IMG/VR virus record: IMGVR_UViG_3300028873_000040
Span: 1 to 41,517 of that record
DNA from: a virus
Direction: 5' to 3' (one strand)
Length of the DNA stretch: 41,517 nucleotides
The position numbers were made by a program, and so were the translations under genes. Numbering within the stretch: the stretch's first letter is position 1; every line of letters begins with the position of its first letter. Positions 1-9,087 of this stretch are shown here, piece after piece. The notes beneath the pieces were generated by a model. The model was given only the letters and a program-made list of their open reading frames with translations. It searched no databases and was not told the DNA's origin.

Positions 1-555
1 TAAATTATTAGCACCAAGCGATAACGCATATCCCGAAACATACATAAAATTTGGTCTATTTTGCCCGTCCGAATACAGGGCATACCCATTACTTACCGAT
101 GGTGTTGTCGTGGTAGAAAAAACCTGCATAGGTTGGTAGAAAGTGTGCGTATTCGTCCATGCGTATGTTACACCCTCGTTTAATCCAAGCACGTTTGAGG
201 AATATGTTATTGGAGATGTTACAGTAAATGCCGGGGACTTGCCATTAAACGTATTCCAATCGGTTGAGGATAAATAGCCATTTGTTGAAGTTGTGGCCAA
301 TGAAATACCAATAGTGCCGCTGGTAGTGATTGTCCCACCAGTCAACGGTGCGCTGGTAGTGATTGATGTCACCGTACCCGTCCCGCCAAATGCGGTGTAT
401 GGAACATTCACATTGCAATATCCCCCGCATCCAGGCTGCAAGGCAACAATCCATGTTGAACTTCCGGGGCTTACCAGCGGAAACGAGGACAATTTTTGCA
501 GTTGCGCCGTAGCCGGAGTTGATAAAAATACTAAAATAATGAGTATATATCTCAT
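1..555 (-). CDS. Tail fibre / receptor-binding protein, N-terminal part (runs off the left edge)
   Basis: The frame is open from an ATG at 555 to the window edge (185 codons). It begins with a hydrophobic Sec-like signal peptide (MRYILIILVFLSTPATAQ). A Gly/Thr/Ser-rich stretch of the kind common in Bacteroidota phage fibres follows, including TSGTIGISLATTSTNGYLSS and DWNTFNGK. No stop is reached. The frame continues exactly in register into the open frame at the right edge (40261-41517), so the whole gene would be 603 codons if the sequence is circular. Such proteins normally form the distal fibre that contacts the host. A consensus promoter lies immediately upstream, with its -7 box only four bases from the ATG. 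Fibre function is inferred from composition and from its position after the tail-tip gene. Confidence 0.8.
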   Translation of the reverse strand, partial: MRYILIILVFLSTPATAQLQKLSSFPLVSPGSSTWIVALQPGCGGYCNVNVPYTAFGGTGTVTSITTSAPLTGGTITTSGTIGISLATTSTNGYLSSTDWNTFNGKSPAFTVTSPITYSSNVLGLNEGVTYAWTNTHTFYQPMQVFSTTTTPSVSNGYALYSDGQNRPNFMYVSGYALSLGANNL

Positions 556-559
556 GTGG

Positions 560-592
560 CAAATGTAATGAAAAATAAACAAATTTATCAAA
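560..592 (-). promoter_or_regulatory. Bacteroidota-type promoter of the tail-fibre gene, leaderless spacing
   Basis: On the minus strand TTTG (592-589) is followed by 21 bases and TACATTTG (567-560), matching the TTTG/TAnnTTTG consensus. Only CCAC separates the -7 box from the ATG at 555, so the mRNA should start at or within a few bases of the start codon. Confidence 0.65.
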
Positions 593-602
593 TCCAACTA
601 AT

Positions 603-3563
603 CTACCCACCAATCGCCGTACCGCCTGACTCTGTTTCTACCGTGCCACCATCTTCCGTGCCTAAATAAGTAACAGTAGGTGCAATATAACCACCGCCTG
701 ATCCGTAATCATCCGGCGTACCCCATAGCGTCATTTCTACGGCTGAATTATTGGCAATCTGTTTCGCATTAACCACAAATCCCCTGTAAATAGGTCGCAC
801 ATAACCCTCGGACTGCCAAGTAAATTGCACGTAACCCCGGTTATTGGTATTCAGGATTTCAAACAGCGTATCGCCGAACGCGCTGTTTAATTGGTTTGTT
901 CGCGCCGTAATCGTAAATATATTTCCTGAAAATAACGCATCGGGCAATGTGTTTATGGGAATATCCGTTTGCTCGTAAATAGGTTGCTTACCTTCAGCTA
1001 CTGCGAGATTTGATGCAAAAGATGGGTTTTCCGGCGAAACGCTATTATTAAACTGCATTATGTAAGTGTTCCTGAATGTCAGATATGCATCATCCTGTAA
1101 ATACATATATGACCGTATTAAAGCCCCCGTATCGCGAAAACAGGCGCGTTTTGGTGATAAATTCCAATTCTGATCAGTATCGGGATATGGACTGCAAACG
1201 ATAAATGGAGCTATTCTTGCTGTCGGATCGGATTGCTGTGCCGCAGGGTATGTTACCCACTGGTAAGCCATTACAGATAACGCATTATTTAGCGGATCAT
1301 AAGGTTGCAGTAAACCGTAAGTTGCATTTGGCAGATTTTGTGTTGTGGCCCCCTGTACATAGCAGGCATAGCAGTTATTTGTTTGCGAGGGCTGCGCCGG
1401 GTTATACGCCTGTCCCACGGGTTGATTTGTGATTTGGGCGCGCGCTTTTTCCTTCGCAAACTGGTTTGTGATTATAACGTCGTGTTCAAAATCCATAATC
1501 ACACCGGGGCATTGCGTCATGGGCGTGTTAAAAAATAATTCCGTGTTGGGGTTATTTGTACCGAAATCGCTATTTAAGTCCTCTTGCTGGTAGCCGAATT
1601 TCATTTGCGCCCCTACACCATCCTTTAATGGGCTGATCTTGAAATCAGTAACGGTGTTTCCGAGGTCCAGTATTTTGGTGGTATTATCAAAGAAGTACCC
1701 TAAATTTTCCACCCTGAAAACTGTCGGGTTATTATCCGTGTCATTTTCAATCGCGCATCCGCACCCAGCAACTTTTTTGAAGAAGTCAAACAAATCAGTA
1801 GCCGCCATTGTGATGTACGATTGCCCTTCCAAATCATGGATCATGTAATCAGATGTGAATAATATTTGCTTAGGGCATAAGTCTTGTACATTTACGGTCG
1901 GATCAGTCAGGAAGTTTGAAACGGTTGTGAACGGGTTATCAACAGCAACGGGAAAACCATAAGCGTTTGTGGTAATGGTCGGTAATGCTTGTATGAGCTT
2001 ACTAAATAGCGTAAACCCGTCAAATGCCGGGTAAACGGTGGCTGGTAATACCGGAGCCGCCACGGGCATTGTGGCCGTGCCGCCTGCGCTTTCGTTGTAG
2101 GTGGATTGGAATGTAAGGGTTGTGTCGGATACACAAAACAATAATGAATTAGTTGGGTCAGTGGATGCAATTCTTCCCAAAGTAAATATATTACTGTCAA
2201 ATAGCATTGCCAATACGTAGCAAACCCCGGTTGATTTGATTTCTACTATTGGCGGGTTTTTTAAGTAGTACGTTCCAGGCCCTATGTACGTAAAATTTGG
2301 CAACTCCACGGGTAACGTTGTGCCTGCCGCTATAAATATTAATGTATTCCCCACCAAGGTAGGGTATATTTCTCCGGTATAATTAGTTCCCATTAATTGC
2401 AATATAGGAATATAATTAAACGAGGTTTGGCCTGTACCAAATGCAGTTGTGGAAATCGCATCCGTCCATCCGTTTTCTGGTGTCGGAAATGCCGGGAGCG
2501 GCACATTTGGGCCTACTTCAAACAATGCAAACGTAACCATTGACGAAATGCTTGCATTAAATAGGTCAGGTACTACACCTATAAAACCCGTTGGGGTTGC
2601 CACGGTCGTAACCGACATGGACGCACCGACCGAAAACGGCACGGGCGTACCATTTACCGACTTTAAATTATTTGTTATAATATTATTTGCGCGGGTATAT
2701 GGTTGCGCTGTGTTTGCGCCCGCGAAATGAACCTCATTGACGTTAGTAATTTGTGGTGACGTGAAACCTATTGAACTTATAGACGTGCCCGGTTGCTGCG
2801 CCTGCGGTAAAATGACATTTGTCATTAAATCATTGGCGATAAATGTAGTTGCCCCATTATTTGCCACTTGGTTGAATGGGTTCATTTCGAGTACGGAATG
2901 ATTTCCTTGGCCTGGGCCAAACTGTCCCCCTGCATTTCCAAACAATAAGTAATTTATCGGGTTCGTAGCCGTAGCTTGCCCCGTCCAAAGTTGCTGGTAT
3001 CTCGTTTTTATCCCATCATCCACTATCCACTTCAAATCAGGATCGGCAACAAATGACGTACCCGCGTCACCCGATGTATCAATAAAACACGGTATATTTA
3101 CTTGTGTGCTGCCAAATGCGTCCCAGTATCTTTTCAGGTATGTTTCTAAAAGTTGCGTAGATAATTTATACCTGATCATGTCATCGTCGAACGTACTGAA
3201 GTCCACTTGACATTGGTAAAAAACAACGTAAAAGTTATGCTCGTCGCTCCATTGCCACATGGTCATCAGGCAATAACCTTGTAATCCTTGCGTGTCCCTG
3301 ATGGATTGCAGTATAGCCCTCCCATCTGCCGAAAACGATAAAGCATCACTTGTGCTGCTACGAAATATGCCCATGTAGTTTAAATCCCGAATCCATTGGA
3401 TTGCTACCTTATCCCATCCGTCGGGCAGGTTTTTTATGGGCGAAAACAAAGATGTATCGTGCGTTACAGTCCATATTCCATATTGGCTCTTGGTAGCCTG
3501 ATAATAGTTGTTGTCGGAATCCTGTAATGTCACTAAGTATGAAGATCGCCACGCTGTTAACAT
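603..3563 (-). CDS. Large tail-tip / baseplate hub protein, 986 aa
   Basis: This is the largest structural protein after the tape measure. It lies between the tape-measure region and the fibre gene, where siphoviruses keep distal-tail and tail-associated (hub) proteins. The N-terminal 150 residues are rich in aromatic residues. The middle is a long beta-rich, Asn/Thr-rich region. Around residues 590-700 there is a hub-like stretch, with LFTSDYMIHDLEG and later MKFGYQQEDLNSDFG. The C-terminus is Gly-rich. No catalytic motif was recognised. The role is inferred from gene order and size. It could instead be a fused distal tail plus hub protein. The start is an ATG four bases after a TATATTTG box. 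Its stop lies 48 bases before the fibre start. Confidence 0.65.
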   Translation of the reverse strand: MLTAWRSSYLVTLQDSDNNYYQATKSQYGIWTVTHDTSLFSPIKNLPDGWDKVAIQWIRDLNYMGIFRSSTSDALSFSADGRAILQSIRDTQGLQGYCLMTMWQWSDEHNFYVVFYQCQVDFSTFDDDMIRYKLSTQLLETYLKRYWDAFGSTQVNIPCFIDTSGDAGTSFVADPDLKWIVDDGIKTRYQQLWTGQATATNPINYLLFGNAGGQFGPGQGNHSVLEMNPFNQVANNGATTFIANDLMTNVILPQAQQPGTSISSIGFTSPQITNVNEVHFAGANTAQPYTRANNIITNNLKSVNGTPVPFSVGASMSVTTVATPTGFIGVVPDLFNASISSMVTFALFEVGPNVPLPAFPTPENGWTDAISTTAFGTGQTSFNYIPILQLMGTNYTGEIYPTLVGNTLIFIAAGTTLPVELPNFTYIGPGTYYLKNPPIVEIKSTGVCYVLAMLFDSNIFTLGRIASTDPTNSLLFCVSDTTLTFQSTYNESAGGTATMPVAAPVLPATVYPAFDGFTLFSKLIQALPTITTNAYGFPVAVDNPFTTVSNFLTDPTVNVQDLCPKQILFTSDYMIHDLEGQSYITMAATDLFDFFKKVAGCGCAIENDTDNNPTVFRVENLGYFFDNTTKILDLGNTVTDFKISPLKDGVGAQMKFGYQQEDLNSDFGTNNPNTELFFNTPMTQCPGVIMDFEHDVIITNQFAKEKARAQITNQPVGQAYNPAQPSQTNNCYACYVQGATTQNLPNATYGLLQPYDPLNNALSVMAYQWVTYPAAQQSDPTARIAPFIVCSPYPDTDQNWNLSPKRACFRDTGALIRSYMYLQDDAYLTFRNTYIMQFNNSVSPENPSFASNLAVAEGKQPIYEQTDIPINTLPDALFSGNIFTITARTNQLNSAFGDTLFEILNTNNRGYVQFTWQSEGYVRPIYRGFVVNAKQIANNSAVEMTLWGTPDDYGSGGGYIAPTVTYLGTEDGGTVETESGGTAIGG

Positions 3564-3567
3564 AAGG

Positions 3568-3575
3568 CAAATATA
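3568..3575 (-). promoter_or_regulatory. Possible -7 box of the tail-tip gene
   Basis: TATATTTG on the minus strand fits TAnnTTTG and is separated from the ATG at 3563 by exactly four bases (CCTT), the same layout as at the fibre gene. No TTTG is seen 19-21 bases upstream, so the promoter is weaker or a chance match. Confidence 0.35.
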
Positions 3576-3673
3576 AATAAAAAAAACAGCTTGGTTTTAT
3601 GAGTTACATGCTACCATAATCATTATCGCCATGGACCGATTAATCTGTTTTCTCCTGATTTCATGTGTTTTAT

Positions 3674-3874
3674 TTAGCTTTTTTTTGAAAGAAATAATAT
3701 TTTTTTATATCGGCTTTTGTTTTCAAATCTTTTCAAACTTTTAAGGCTTGTAATTTCACTTCTTCTTCTGATTATTTTATGCCAATTAAAAAATCTGGAC
3801 ATTCTCTTTCTATTTTCAGAGGCGAGAATGATGACAAGTTTTAAATGAAAGTACTTTAATGTTTTAGTGGTCAT
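3674..3874 (-). CDS. Small very basic hypothetical protein, 66 aa
   Basis: The frame starts five bases after the stop of the ASCH gene, behind an A-rich leader, and encodes a Lys/Arg-rich peptide with no recognised motif. It would be the second gene of the ASCH moron transcript. The coding evidence is only position, start context and absence of stops in an AT-rich segment, so it may be fortuitous. The rest of 3564-3879 is AT-rich. A 37-codon hydrophobic plus-strand frame from 3632 was also seen there and not accepted. Confidence 0.4.
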   Translation of the reverse strand: MTTKTLKYFHLKLVIILASENRKRMSRFFNWHKIIRRRSEITSLKSLKRFENKSRYKKILFLSKKS

Positions 3875-3879
3875 TTTTT

Positions 3880-4515
3880 TTACTTTTTCAGGTTGAATTT
3901 AAACAACCAAACAAATATGTTGTTGTCCCATGCTTTCTGACCGAATTTGTCTATAATATACTTGTAATACTGTTGTACGCATTCTATCATTGATGGTGTG
4001 TTGTAGCCCAATATCCTTGCATCTACGTCTTGCACCCTCATACACTTAACATCTTCAATAGTAGCAAATAAACGGGCTGCGGATTTGGGCATCGTAGTAG
4101 CACTTCTCCATGAAGGCCAAACCCTTTTATCATGTCCAAATAATAAGTAGCAATGACTATCACTCATATCGCATGGCCTACCATCCATAGTGTCTGCCTT
4201 GTATAGTGTCATAGGCTTTGCATAATCTACGATGTCGCTATCATCTAACTCATATCCTGACCACCACAGCTCTAGAAAGTATGTCTCTTGCCCGATACGA
4301 AAGGGGCAAATATCTCTTGCTGTTATAGGTTCATGATCCCTATTAAAAAAATAATTGCCATTTTTATCGAGTACGCCATACGCATCTAAATCAGTACGTT
4401 TAGGGTCATTTGCCTCAAAAGAAAGTTTATGCTTCACAGGCTCTATAAAAGCCGTTATCCGTCCCTCCCGTATGCCCTTAGCGGTTTTTGCTGATACTAT
4501 TGTGGAGTTTTTCAT
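3880..4515 (-). CDS. ASCH-domain (PUA-like) protein
   Basis: The protein has the layout of phage ASCH proteins. It opens with KNSTIVSAKTAKGIREGR. Next come CPFRIGQETYFLELWW (the usual CPYG..GD.LW.RE.W position), MPKSAARLFATIEDVK followed by the RVQDV segment, and a C-terminal W-aN-x-VW-x-F pattern (AWDNNIFVWLFKFN). ASCH proteins bind RNA or modified nucleosides, and some hydrolyse N4-acetylcytidine or cleave RNA. The role in phages is mostly unknown. I chose the ATG at 4515, where the conserved domain begins and which sits behind a TAATAATG junction. An in-frame ATG at 4560 would add 15 residues. The gene has its own consensus promoter and interrupts the tail genes, so it looks like a moron. 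Confidence 0.75.
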   Translation of the reverse strand: MKNSTIVSAKTAKGIREGRITAFIEPVKHKLSFEANDPKRTDLDAYGVLDKNGNYFFNRDHEPITARDICPFRIGQETYFLELWWSGYELDDSDIVDYAKPMTLYKADTMDGRPCDMSDSHCYLLFGHDKRVWPSWRSATTMPKSAARLFATIEDVKCMRVQDVDARILGYNTPSMIECVQQYYKYIIDKFGQKAWDNNIFVWLFKFNLKK

Positions 4516-4601
4516 TATTAATTTTGTTTGATAAATCCTTTTCCTTCGCATTTCGGACAAGTTGTTTCCAAATACTTACCACCTTCCGTGTTTTTACACC
4601 G

Positions 4602-4633
4602 CAAAGATAGTAAACAAAAACTTACTAAGCAAA
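4602..4633 (-). promoter_or_regulatory. Consensus promoter of the ASCH moron
   Basis: On the minus strand TTTG (4633-4630), 20 bases, then TATCTTTG (4609-4602). The 14 bases ending in the -7 box (GTTTACTATCTTTG) are identical to those of the rightward promoter at 22064-22095, including one half of the palindromic operator there. Transcription should start near 4597. Confidence 0.75.
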
Positions 4634-4641
4634 TAATATTT

Positions 4642-7600
4642 TTACCTCCTCCCATTAACCCTATAAACAAAACCCTTACCGTCGCCTGATTTTACATTAA
4701 CGATTATAGGCTGTTTCCTTGCGCTTACGTCTATCAAATCTTTGAGGGTATCAACTATACGCCCGTCTGTCATTGCCGCCGTATTGGATTCCTTTTCGAT
4801 ATAGCGGGGCATTACACCTATATATTTCATTGCCCATTGCGCCGTTTCTGCGGCGGTATCAATATGTGTTCCGATTGGCGCACTGTAAACGGCATCACGC
4901 GGGGCAATAAATGTTTGCCCTGCCGGCGTTGTCATTTTTTCTGGTCCCGATTCCCCAGCCCTGAATAGTGCCGTAGTCGTAGTACCCCCAAATTCAAACT
5001 GCGGCAATGGAGTTGATGCGGCGGCGGCATATTGCACCGCCCCAATACCCGTAATAATCGCTATTTCCGCTGCGGCAAATGGAGCTGTAACAGGATCGGC
5101 TAACATAGGTAGTGTCTTAGTAATCGCCAATGCTGTATTCATTATAATTCCGGCTTCTGCCGCCTCTTTTTGGAAAATAGCCTGCTTTAACGCTAACTGG
5201 TTTTGCTGGTTCTGTATTGCGTTTTGTTGAGCCGCATTACTTGCCGCCTGCTTCGCCAATAAATTATCCTTCGTGATGGCATAACCAGAAGTGGCGTTTA
5301 TAGCCTCGATCTGCTGTTGGTTTTGCACCTGCTGCTCACGCGCTTTAATTTGCAAATTTTGCTCCTCTACCGCAAATTGGTTATTAGTGATAGCGATTAT
5401 CGCACTCGCCGTTTCTTGGGCAAGGTTTACGGCAAGATTAGCGACTTCTTCACGGGCTTGTTTTTCTTTGGCGATATTATCTAATACCTTTTGCGTTTTC
5501 AGCGCATCAGCATCCCCAGTTGCCGTTGCGCTGTCTTGCGCCGACTGAGCCAGCCATTTGTTATATTCATCCTGTGCCGTTTTCTGTTTCGCTATATCCT
5601 CATCCCGCTTTTTTGCAGACGTAGGGCCTGTTACGTTATCGCTTTGGACTGCGAAATTTGCCGTGTCCAATCTGTCTTTTGCAGTATTGGTGCGTTCATT
5701 ATCTACGCGTACTTTATCCTCATCGATACTTCTCACGGCATTAGCCTGGTCGTATTGCGTTTTGCGGTCCGGCAGATGGGCGCGGTTGCGGGTTATTTGC
5801 CCGATAACTAAACGGCTCTGTAAATCGCTTTGTATTTCAGCTATTTTTTGTTGCGACTGGTATAGCTTGTTTAAATATTCTTCGTTTGCCTTTTCACCCT
5901 TTTTATTTTCGGCGGCAATTTCATCATCTACCTGCCGTTTTGTTGCCGCACTTGCGGCAAGCAAAGCAAATTCATCTTTATTCAGTTCGCCGAGTTTTGC
6001 CTTATACTCATCAGCAAAATCCGAATGGTGTTTAAAGTAGTCGTCCAATAATGCTTTGCTATCTGCGTAAGCCTTTTTTTCATGGTTTATCTTTTCGTCA
6101 AGCAATTTATATTCATCGTCGTAATCTTTTGCGCTCTGTTCATATTCAAGTTTGCTTTCCGCATCTTTTTGTTCGCGGAACTCTTTTATCGCACGTAGTT
6201 GCTCGTCAAGGTTTTTGTTGTTTTCTTTTTTTACGTGTTGGCTTTTTTTATCAGGCACTACAAGTACCCCGGCTGCATCTACCGCATATTTTTTAGATTT
6301 ATCAAGATATTTATTTACATCCGCATCTGCCGCCAATATTTGCGCTGCTATCTTTTTTATTTGTGCTTCATTTTGGTCAAGTGCGGTTTTGGATTCATTA
6401 ACAATTCCCTCGTTCTCACTCCCCTGTTTTATTTGCCCATAATCGGCTTTCATTCTTTGTTGCACTTGGGCTAATTCTTTTTTCAGGGATTCTCTTTCTT
6501 TATAGGCATCTTTTAATTTATCTTCTAAATCCGCTTTTGTATCGGCTGATTTTTGGGCTTTTGATTCATTGGCTTGCATCATTACCTTTGCGTAAAGTGC
6601 ATCTGTCAAATCATTGTACGCTTTTGTAATATCCCCGGCCAATATTTTTTCAGCGGTCATGTTTTTAAAGTATTCGGGATATGTGGTTTGCAACTCTTTT
6701 ACGGCCTCTAACCGCAAATTCATGGCCGTACTTGTACTTGTGGCAATCGCCACCAATTCACTTGCGTTTGCTTTTTCTGAAATAAACGAGGATGCAGTTT
6801 TGTCGTCAATATCTTTCATGGCTTTTGCGTATTCTTTCGCTGCTTTGGCATCCGCTTTCCACGCTTCGGTTAATTTACCGATAGCCTCAAATGCCAAAGT
6901 AAACAAAGCCAACTCAATAAGCTGCCCCGGCAATCTATAAGCCATGCGCTTTGCTGCTTCCATTGCCTTATACGCGTACGTGTTTTTTTCCGCAGCGATA
7001 GTCGCGGCATTTACTTGCGCTATTTCCCTGCTTTGCGCTGCGATAAGTTGCCTTTCCTGCGCCGCTGTTATTTGTATCAGGCTGTTTTGTTCTGCTATAA
7101 TCCCATTTTCTGCTTTTAATGCCGCTATTTTTTTTTCTGTGTCAGCGATAGCTTGCGCCCCTATTGCACCGCCACCGCCTGATTTCATAAGGGCATTTAA
7201 CCCTATAAGCCTGTCTTCCAGGCTCCTGATTTGGGCGTTTACCTTATCTATACTTTCTTCATTTTTTACGTTTGCCGCACTGTTTTCATTTGTCGCGGTT
7301 GTACCCAATGCCGTTGCCGCCGCCAAATCAACTTGTGCACTGATTCTCTTTCTCAGATTTTCTAATTGCTGCTCCGGCGTTTCTTCACCACTTGCACCGG
7401 ATGTACTTATGGGTGCATTTTGTAATCCCTGTGCATAATATTGTTCTTTGTATGATTTTGCGGCATCGTCCGATCCTGCCGTAACCGGAGACTGACCCGG
7501 CGTAGTAGACAACCTTACTTTATCTTGCGCAGCCACAAAACCCAACGCTCTTTCCGTAAGAAAAGCATACATTTCACCAGTGGATTCTCCTGCCAATTCT

Positions 7601-8253
7601 AACCGCACCATTTCAGCCCTTACCCCCGAAAGAGAATTATAAATAGACATATAAGCGTTTTTTTGCGATTCGGCTAACTTTTGATCTATTTCTATTTCAT
7701 CTTGCTTTGACTTTATATTTTTTTGTGTTTGTGCATCTGCTAATTTCTGCATTTGCACAGATTCTTTACGAGCTGTGGTTTCAGCATTAAGCGTATTTTT
7801 CACAATGACTTGCGCATCTGACAATGACTTTGCCCGGTCTGATAATTTGGCGTACATATCAGAATTTATTTGACCTTGGGCTATAAGGTCAATCATTGCC
7901 TGCTTTATTTTGCCAAGTGATGTGCTTGTCAATAATGCCACATCATTTGATTTTTGTACATACTCTGCATTTTTTCGCAAAGCACTGCCATACTGGTCAA
8001 CAAGTACAGTTAATTGGTTGGTATTGTCAGAATAATCCTTTTGGATTCCCGAAAGTGATTTTATGGTGTTGGCGTATTGCTTTGCCGCATCATTCAAGTC
8101 ATTTATGCTTTCTGGATTATTAACCTTCAAATCAATACCGTTTTGGGACATGGTTTTTAGCTGCGCATCCAGGTCGGATAGCTTGCCGCTTATTGCCGAT
8201 ATCTGGTCAAGTACCGCCTGCTGGTCAAATACACTATTTATTTGGTCTGCCAT
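4642..8253 (-). CDS. Tail tape-measure protein, 1203 aa
   Basis: The protein is long, Ala/Lys/Gln/Glu-rich and mostly helical or coiled-coil over residues 1-900. It has a hydrophobic segment near residue 445 (IELALFTLAFEAIG) and a second hydrophobic Ala/Ile-rich block at about 1020-1080. A Gly/Pro-containing C-terminal domain follows (FEFGGTTTTALFRAGESGPE). This is the standard architecture of tape measures, which set tail length and help DNA entry. At roughly 1.5 angstrom per residue the tail would be about 180 nm. The first 20 bases overlap the end of the upstream gene. The next gene downstream has its own promoter. Confidence 0.9.
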   Translation of the reverse strand: MADQINSVFDQQAVLDQISAISGKLSDLDAQLKTMSQNGIDLKVNNPESINDLNDAAKQYANTIKSLSGIQKDYSDNTNQLTVLVDQYGSALRKNAEYVQKSNDVALLTSTSLGKIKQAMIDLIAQGQINSDMYAKLSDRAKSLSDAQVIVKNTLNAETTARKESVQMQKLADAQTQKNIKSKQDEIEIDQKLAESQKNAYMSIYNSLSGVRAEMVRLELAGESTGEMYAFLTERALGFVAAQDKVRLSTTPGQSPVTAGSDDAAKSYKEQYYAQGLQNAPISTSGASGEETPEQQLENLRKRISAQVDLAAATALGTTATNENSAANVKNEESIDKVNAQIRSLEDRLIGLNALMKSGGGGAIGAQAIADTEKKIAALKAENGIIAEQNSLIQITAAQERQLIAAQSREIAQVNAATIAAEKNTYAYKAMEAAKRMAYRLPGQLIELALFTLAFEAIGKLTEAWKADAKAAKEYAKAMKDIDDKTASSFISEKANASELVAIATSTSTAMNLRLEAVKELQTTYPEYFKNMTAEKILAGDITKAYNDLTDALYAKVMMQANESKAQKSADTKADLEDKLKDAYKERESLKKELAQVQQRMKADYGQIKQGSENEGIVNESKTALDQNEAQIKKIAAQILAADADVNKYLDKSKKYAVDAAGVLVVPDKKSQHVKKENNKNLDEQLRAIKEFREQKDAESKLEYEQSAKDYDDEYKLLDEKINHEKKAYADSKALLDDYFKHHSDFADEYKAKLGELNKDEFALLAASAATKRQVDDEIAAENKKGEKANEEYLNKLYQSQQKIAEIQSDLQSRLVIGQITRNRAHLPDRKTQYDQANAVRSIDEDKVRVDNERTNTAKDRLDTANFAVQSDNVTGPTSAKKRDEDIAKQKTAQDEYNKWLAQSAQDSATATGDADALKTQKVLDNIAKEKQAREEVANLAVNLAQETASAIIAITNNQFAVEEQNLQIKAREQQVQNQQQIEAINATSGYAITKDNLLAKQAASNAAQQNAIQNQQNQLALKQAIFQKEAAEAGIIMNTALAITKTLPMLADPVTAPFAAAEIAIITGIGAVQYAAAASTPLPQFEFGGTTTTALFRAGESGPEKMTTPAGQTFIAPRDAVYSAPIGTHIDTAAETAQWAMKYIGVMPRYIEKESNTAAMTDGRIVDTLKDLIDVSARKQPIIVNVKSGDGKGFVYRVNGRR

Positions 8254-8995
8254 GTTCCGCGTTTTGTTCTTTAATCATTTTTATATAATCACGCAACCGC
8301 ACTACGGCGACACAATATGTTTCTACCATTTGATTGTTCCAGTCTGTAAAATGCCCCTCGTTTTTGTTTATGTCCATAAACATATTGGCAAATATTTCCC
8401 GTACTGTTTTCTTGCGTCCCGGTGTGGTTTGCGCCGCTTCTAATTCCTTAATCCACCCCTTATACTTGCGCCGGTTGGCAACCTCTATGTTTTGTGCATG
8501 TTTAGTGTCCTGATTCCAGCTTTCGGGCGTGAATAGTAATTTATGCTGTGCATAGAATTTTTGCAGAATTTTTGCCGCATGTTCATTGTACCGGGCATTG
8601 AGTATAGCCGCCAAATTTTCTACGGCTTGCCATCGGTACTCCATGTATTTTATATCGGCGCGTAGTTTTACCTCTGATTTTACATTGTCGTCACTGCATG
8701 CGCGGTAATAATCAGAAAGTATTTTGCCCCATGCCTCATTTAATTGATCGGGCGTGGCTGTTGTGGATAGCGCTGAAAGGTTACCGGCATAGCAGGTTAT
8801 GAAATCCCTCATTAACAGCGTGGTAATTGTGGGCGGCGTAAACGGCTGTATGGCTATTGGTGGTACAACTTCGGGCTTTTTACGCCTGATTAGTACAAAT
8901 GCCCTACGCCACGTATTGGGGTTAGGAATAAGGCACAAAACAAGAAAGGAAAAGCCCATCCATGGGCGAAGATGCAATAGGAGTGAAAACACCAC
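8234..8995 (-). CDS. Membrane-anchored protein upstream of the tape measure, start disrupted at an A10 tract
   Basis: The in-frame start available here is a GTG at 8995, which cuts into a hydrophobic segment. Upstream, an ATG at 9048 followed by ten A residues is one base out of frame. With one more A the frame would read MKKKNLQIQIFTTIAIIGVV into this gene, giving a Lys-rich N-terminus and two membrane segments. The real start is therefore probably 9048, reached through an indel or slippage on the A tract. Residues from about 60 on are soluble and helical. No family was recognised. The position just before the tape measure is where tail assembly chaperones usually lie, but the membrane segments argue for a lysis or membrane role. 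Confidence 0.7.
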   Translation of the reverse strand: MVFSLLLHLRPWMGFSFLVLCLIPNPNTWRRAFVLIRRKKPEVVPPIAIQPFTPPTITTLLMRDFITCYAGNLSALSTTATPDQLNEAWGKILSDYYRACSDDNVKSEVKLRADIKYMEYRWQAVENLAAILNARYNEHAAKILQKFYAQHKLLFTPESWNQDTKHAQNIEVANRRKYKGWIKELEAAQTTPGRKKTVREIFANMFMDINKNEGHFTDWNNQMVETYCVAVVRLRDYIKMIKEQNAEHGRPNK

Positions 8996-9087
8996 GCCAA
9001 TTATGGCAATAGTGGTGAAAATTTGTATTTGTAAGTTTTTTTTTTCATGTTAGTTAACGTTACCATCTTTATCCAAATTATGTGGCA

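Noticed and set aside
245-613. 122-codon minus-strand frame over the fibre gene start
   Set aside because: It is out of frame with the signal-peptide and fibre-repeat frame, and its protein has no sensible composition (many Trp/His/Tyr from a shifted repeat).
3632-3745. Plus-strand 37-codon hydrophobic frame starting MDRLICFLLISC
   Set aside because: Isolated on the opposite strand of a long leftward module, no promoter or leader, and its hydrophobicity comes from T-rich sequence.
5291-7438. Several plus-strand frames of 80-160 codons opposite the tape measure
   Set aside because: Cys/Phe/Ala-rich mirror products of coiled-coil codons; the minus strand carries the clear gene.
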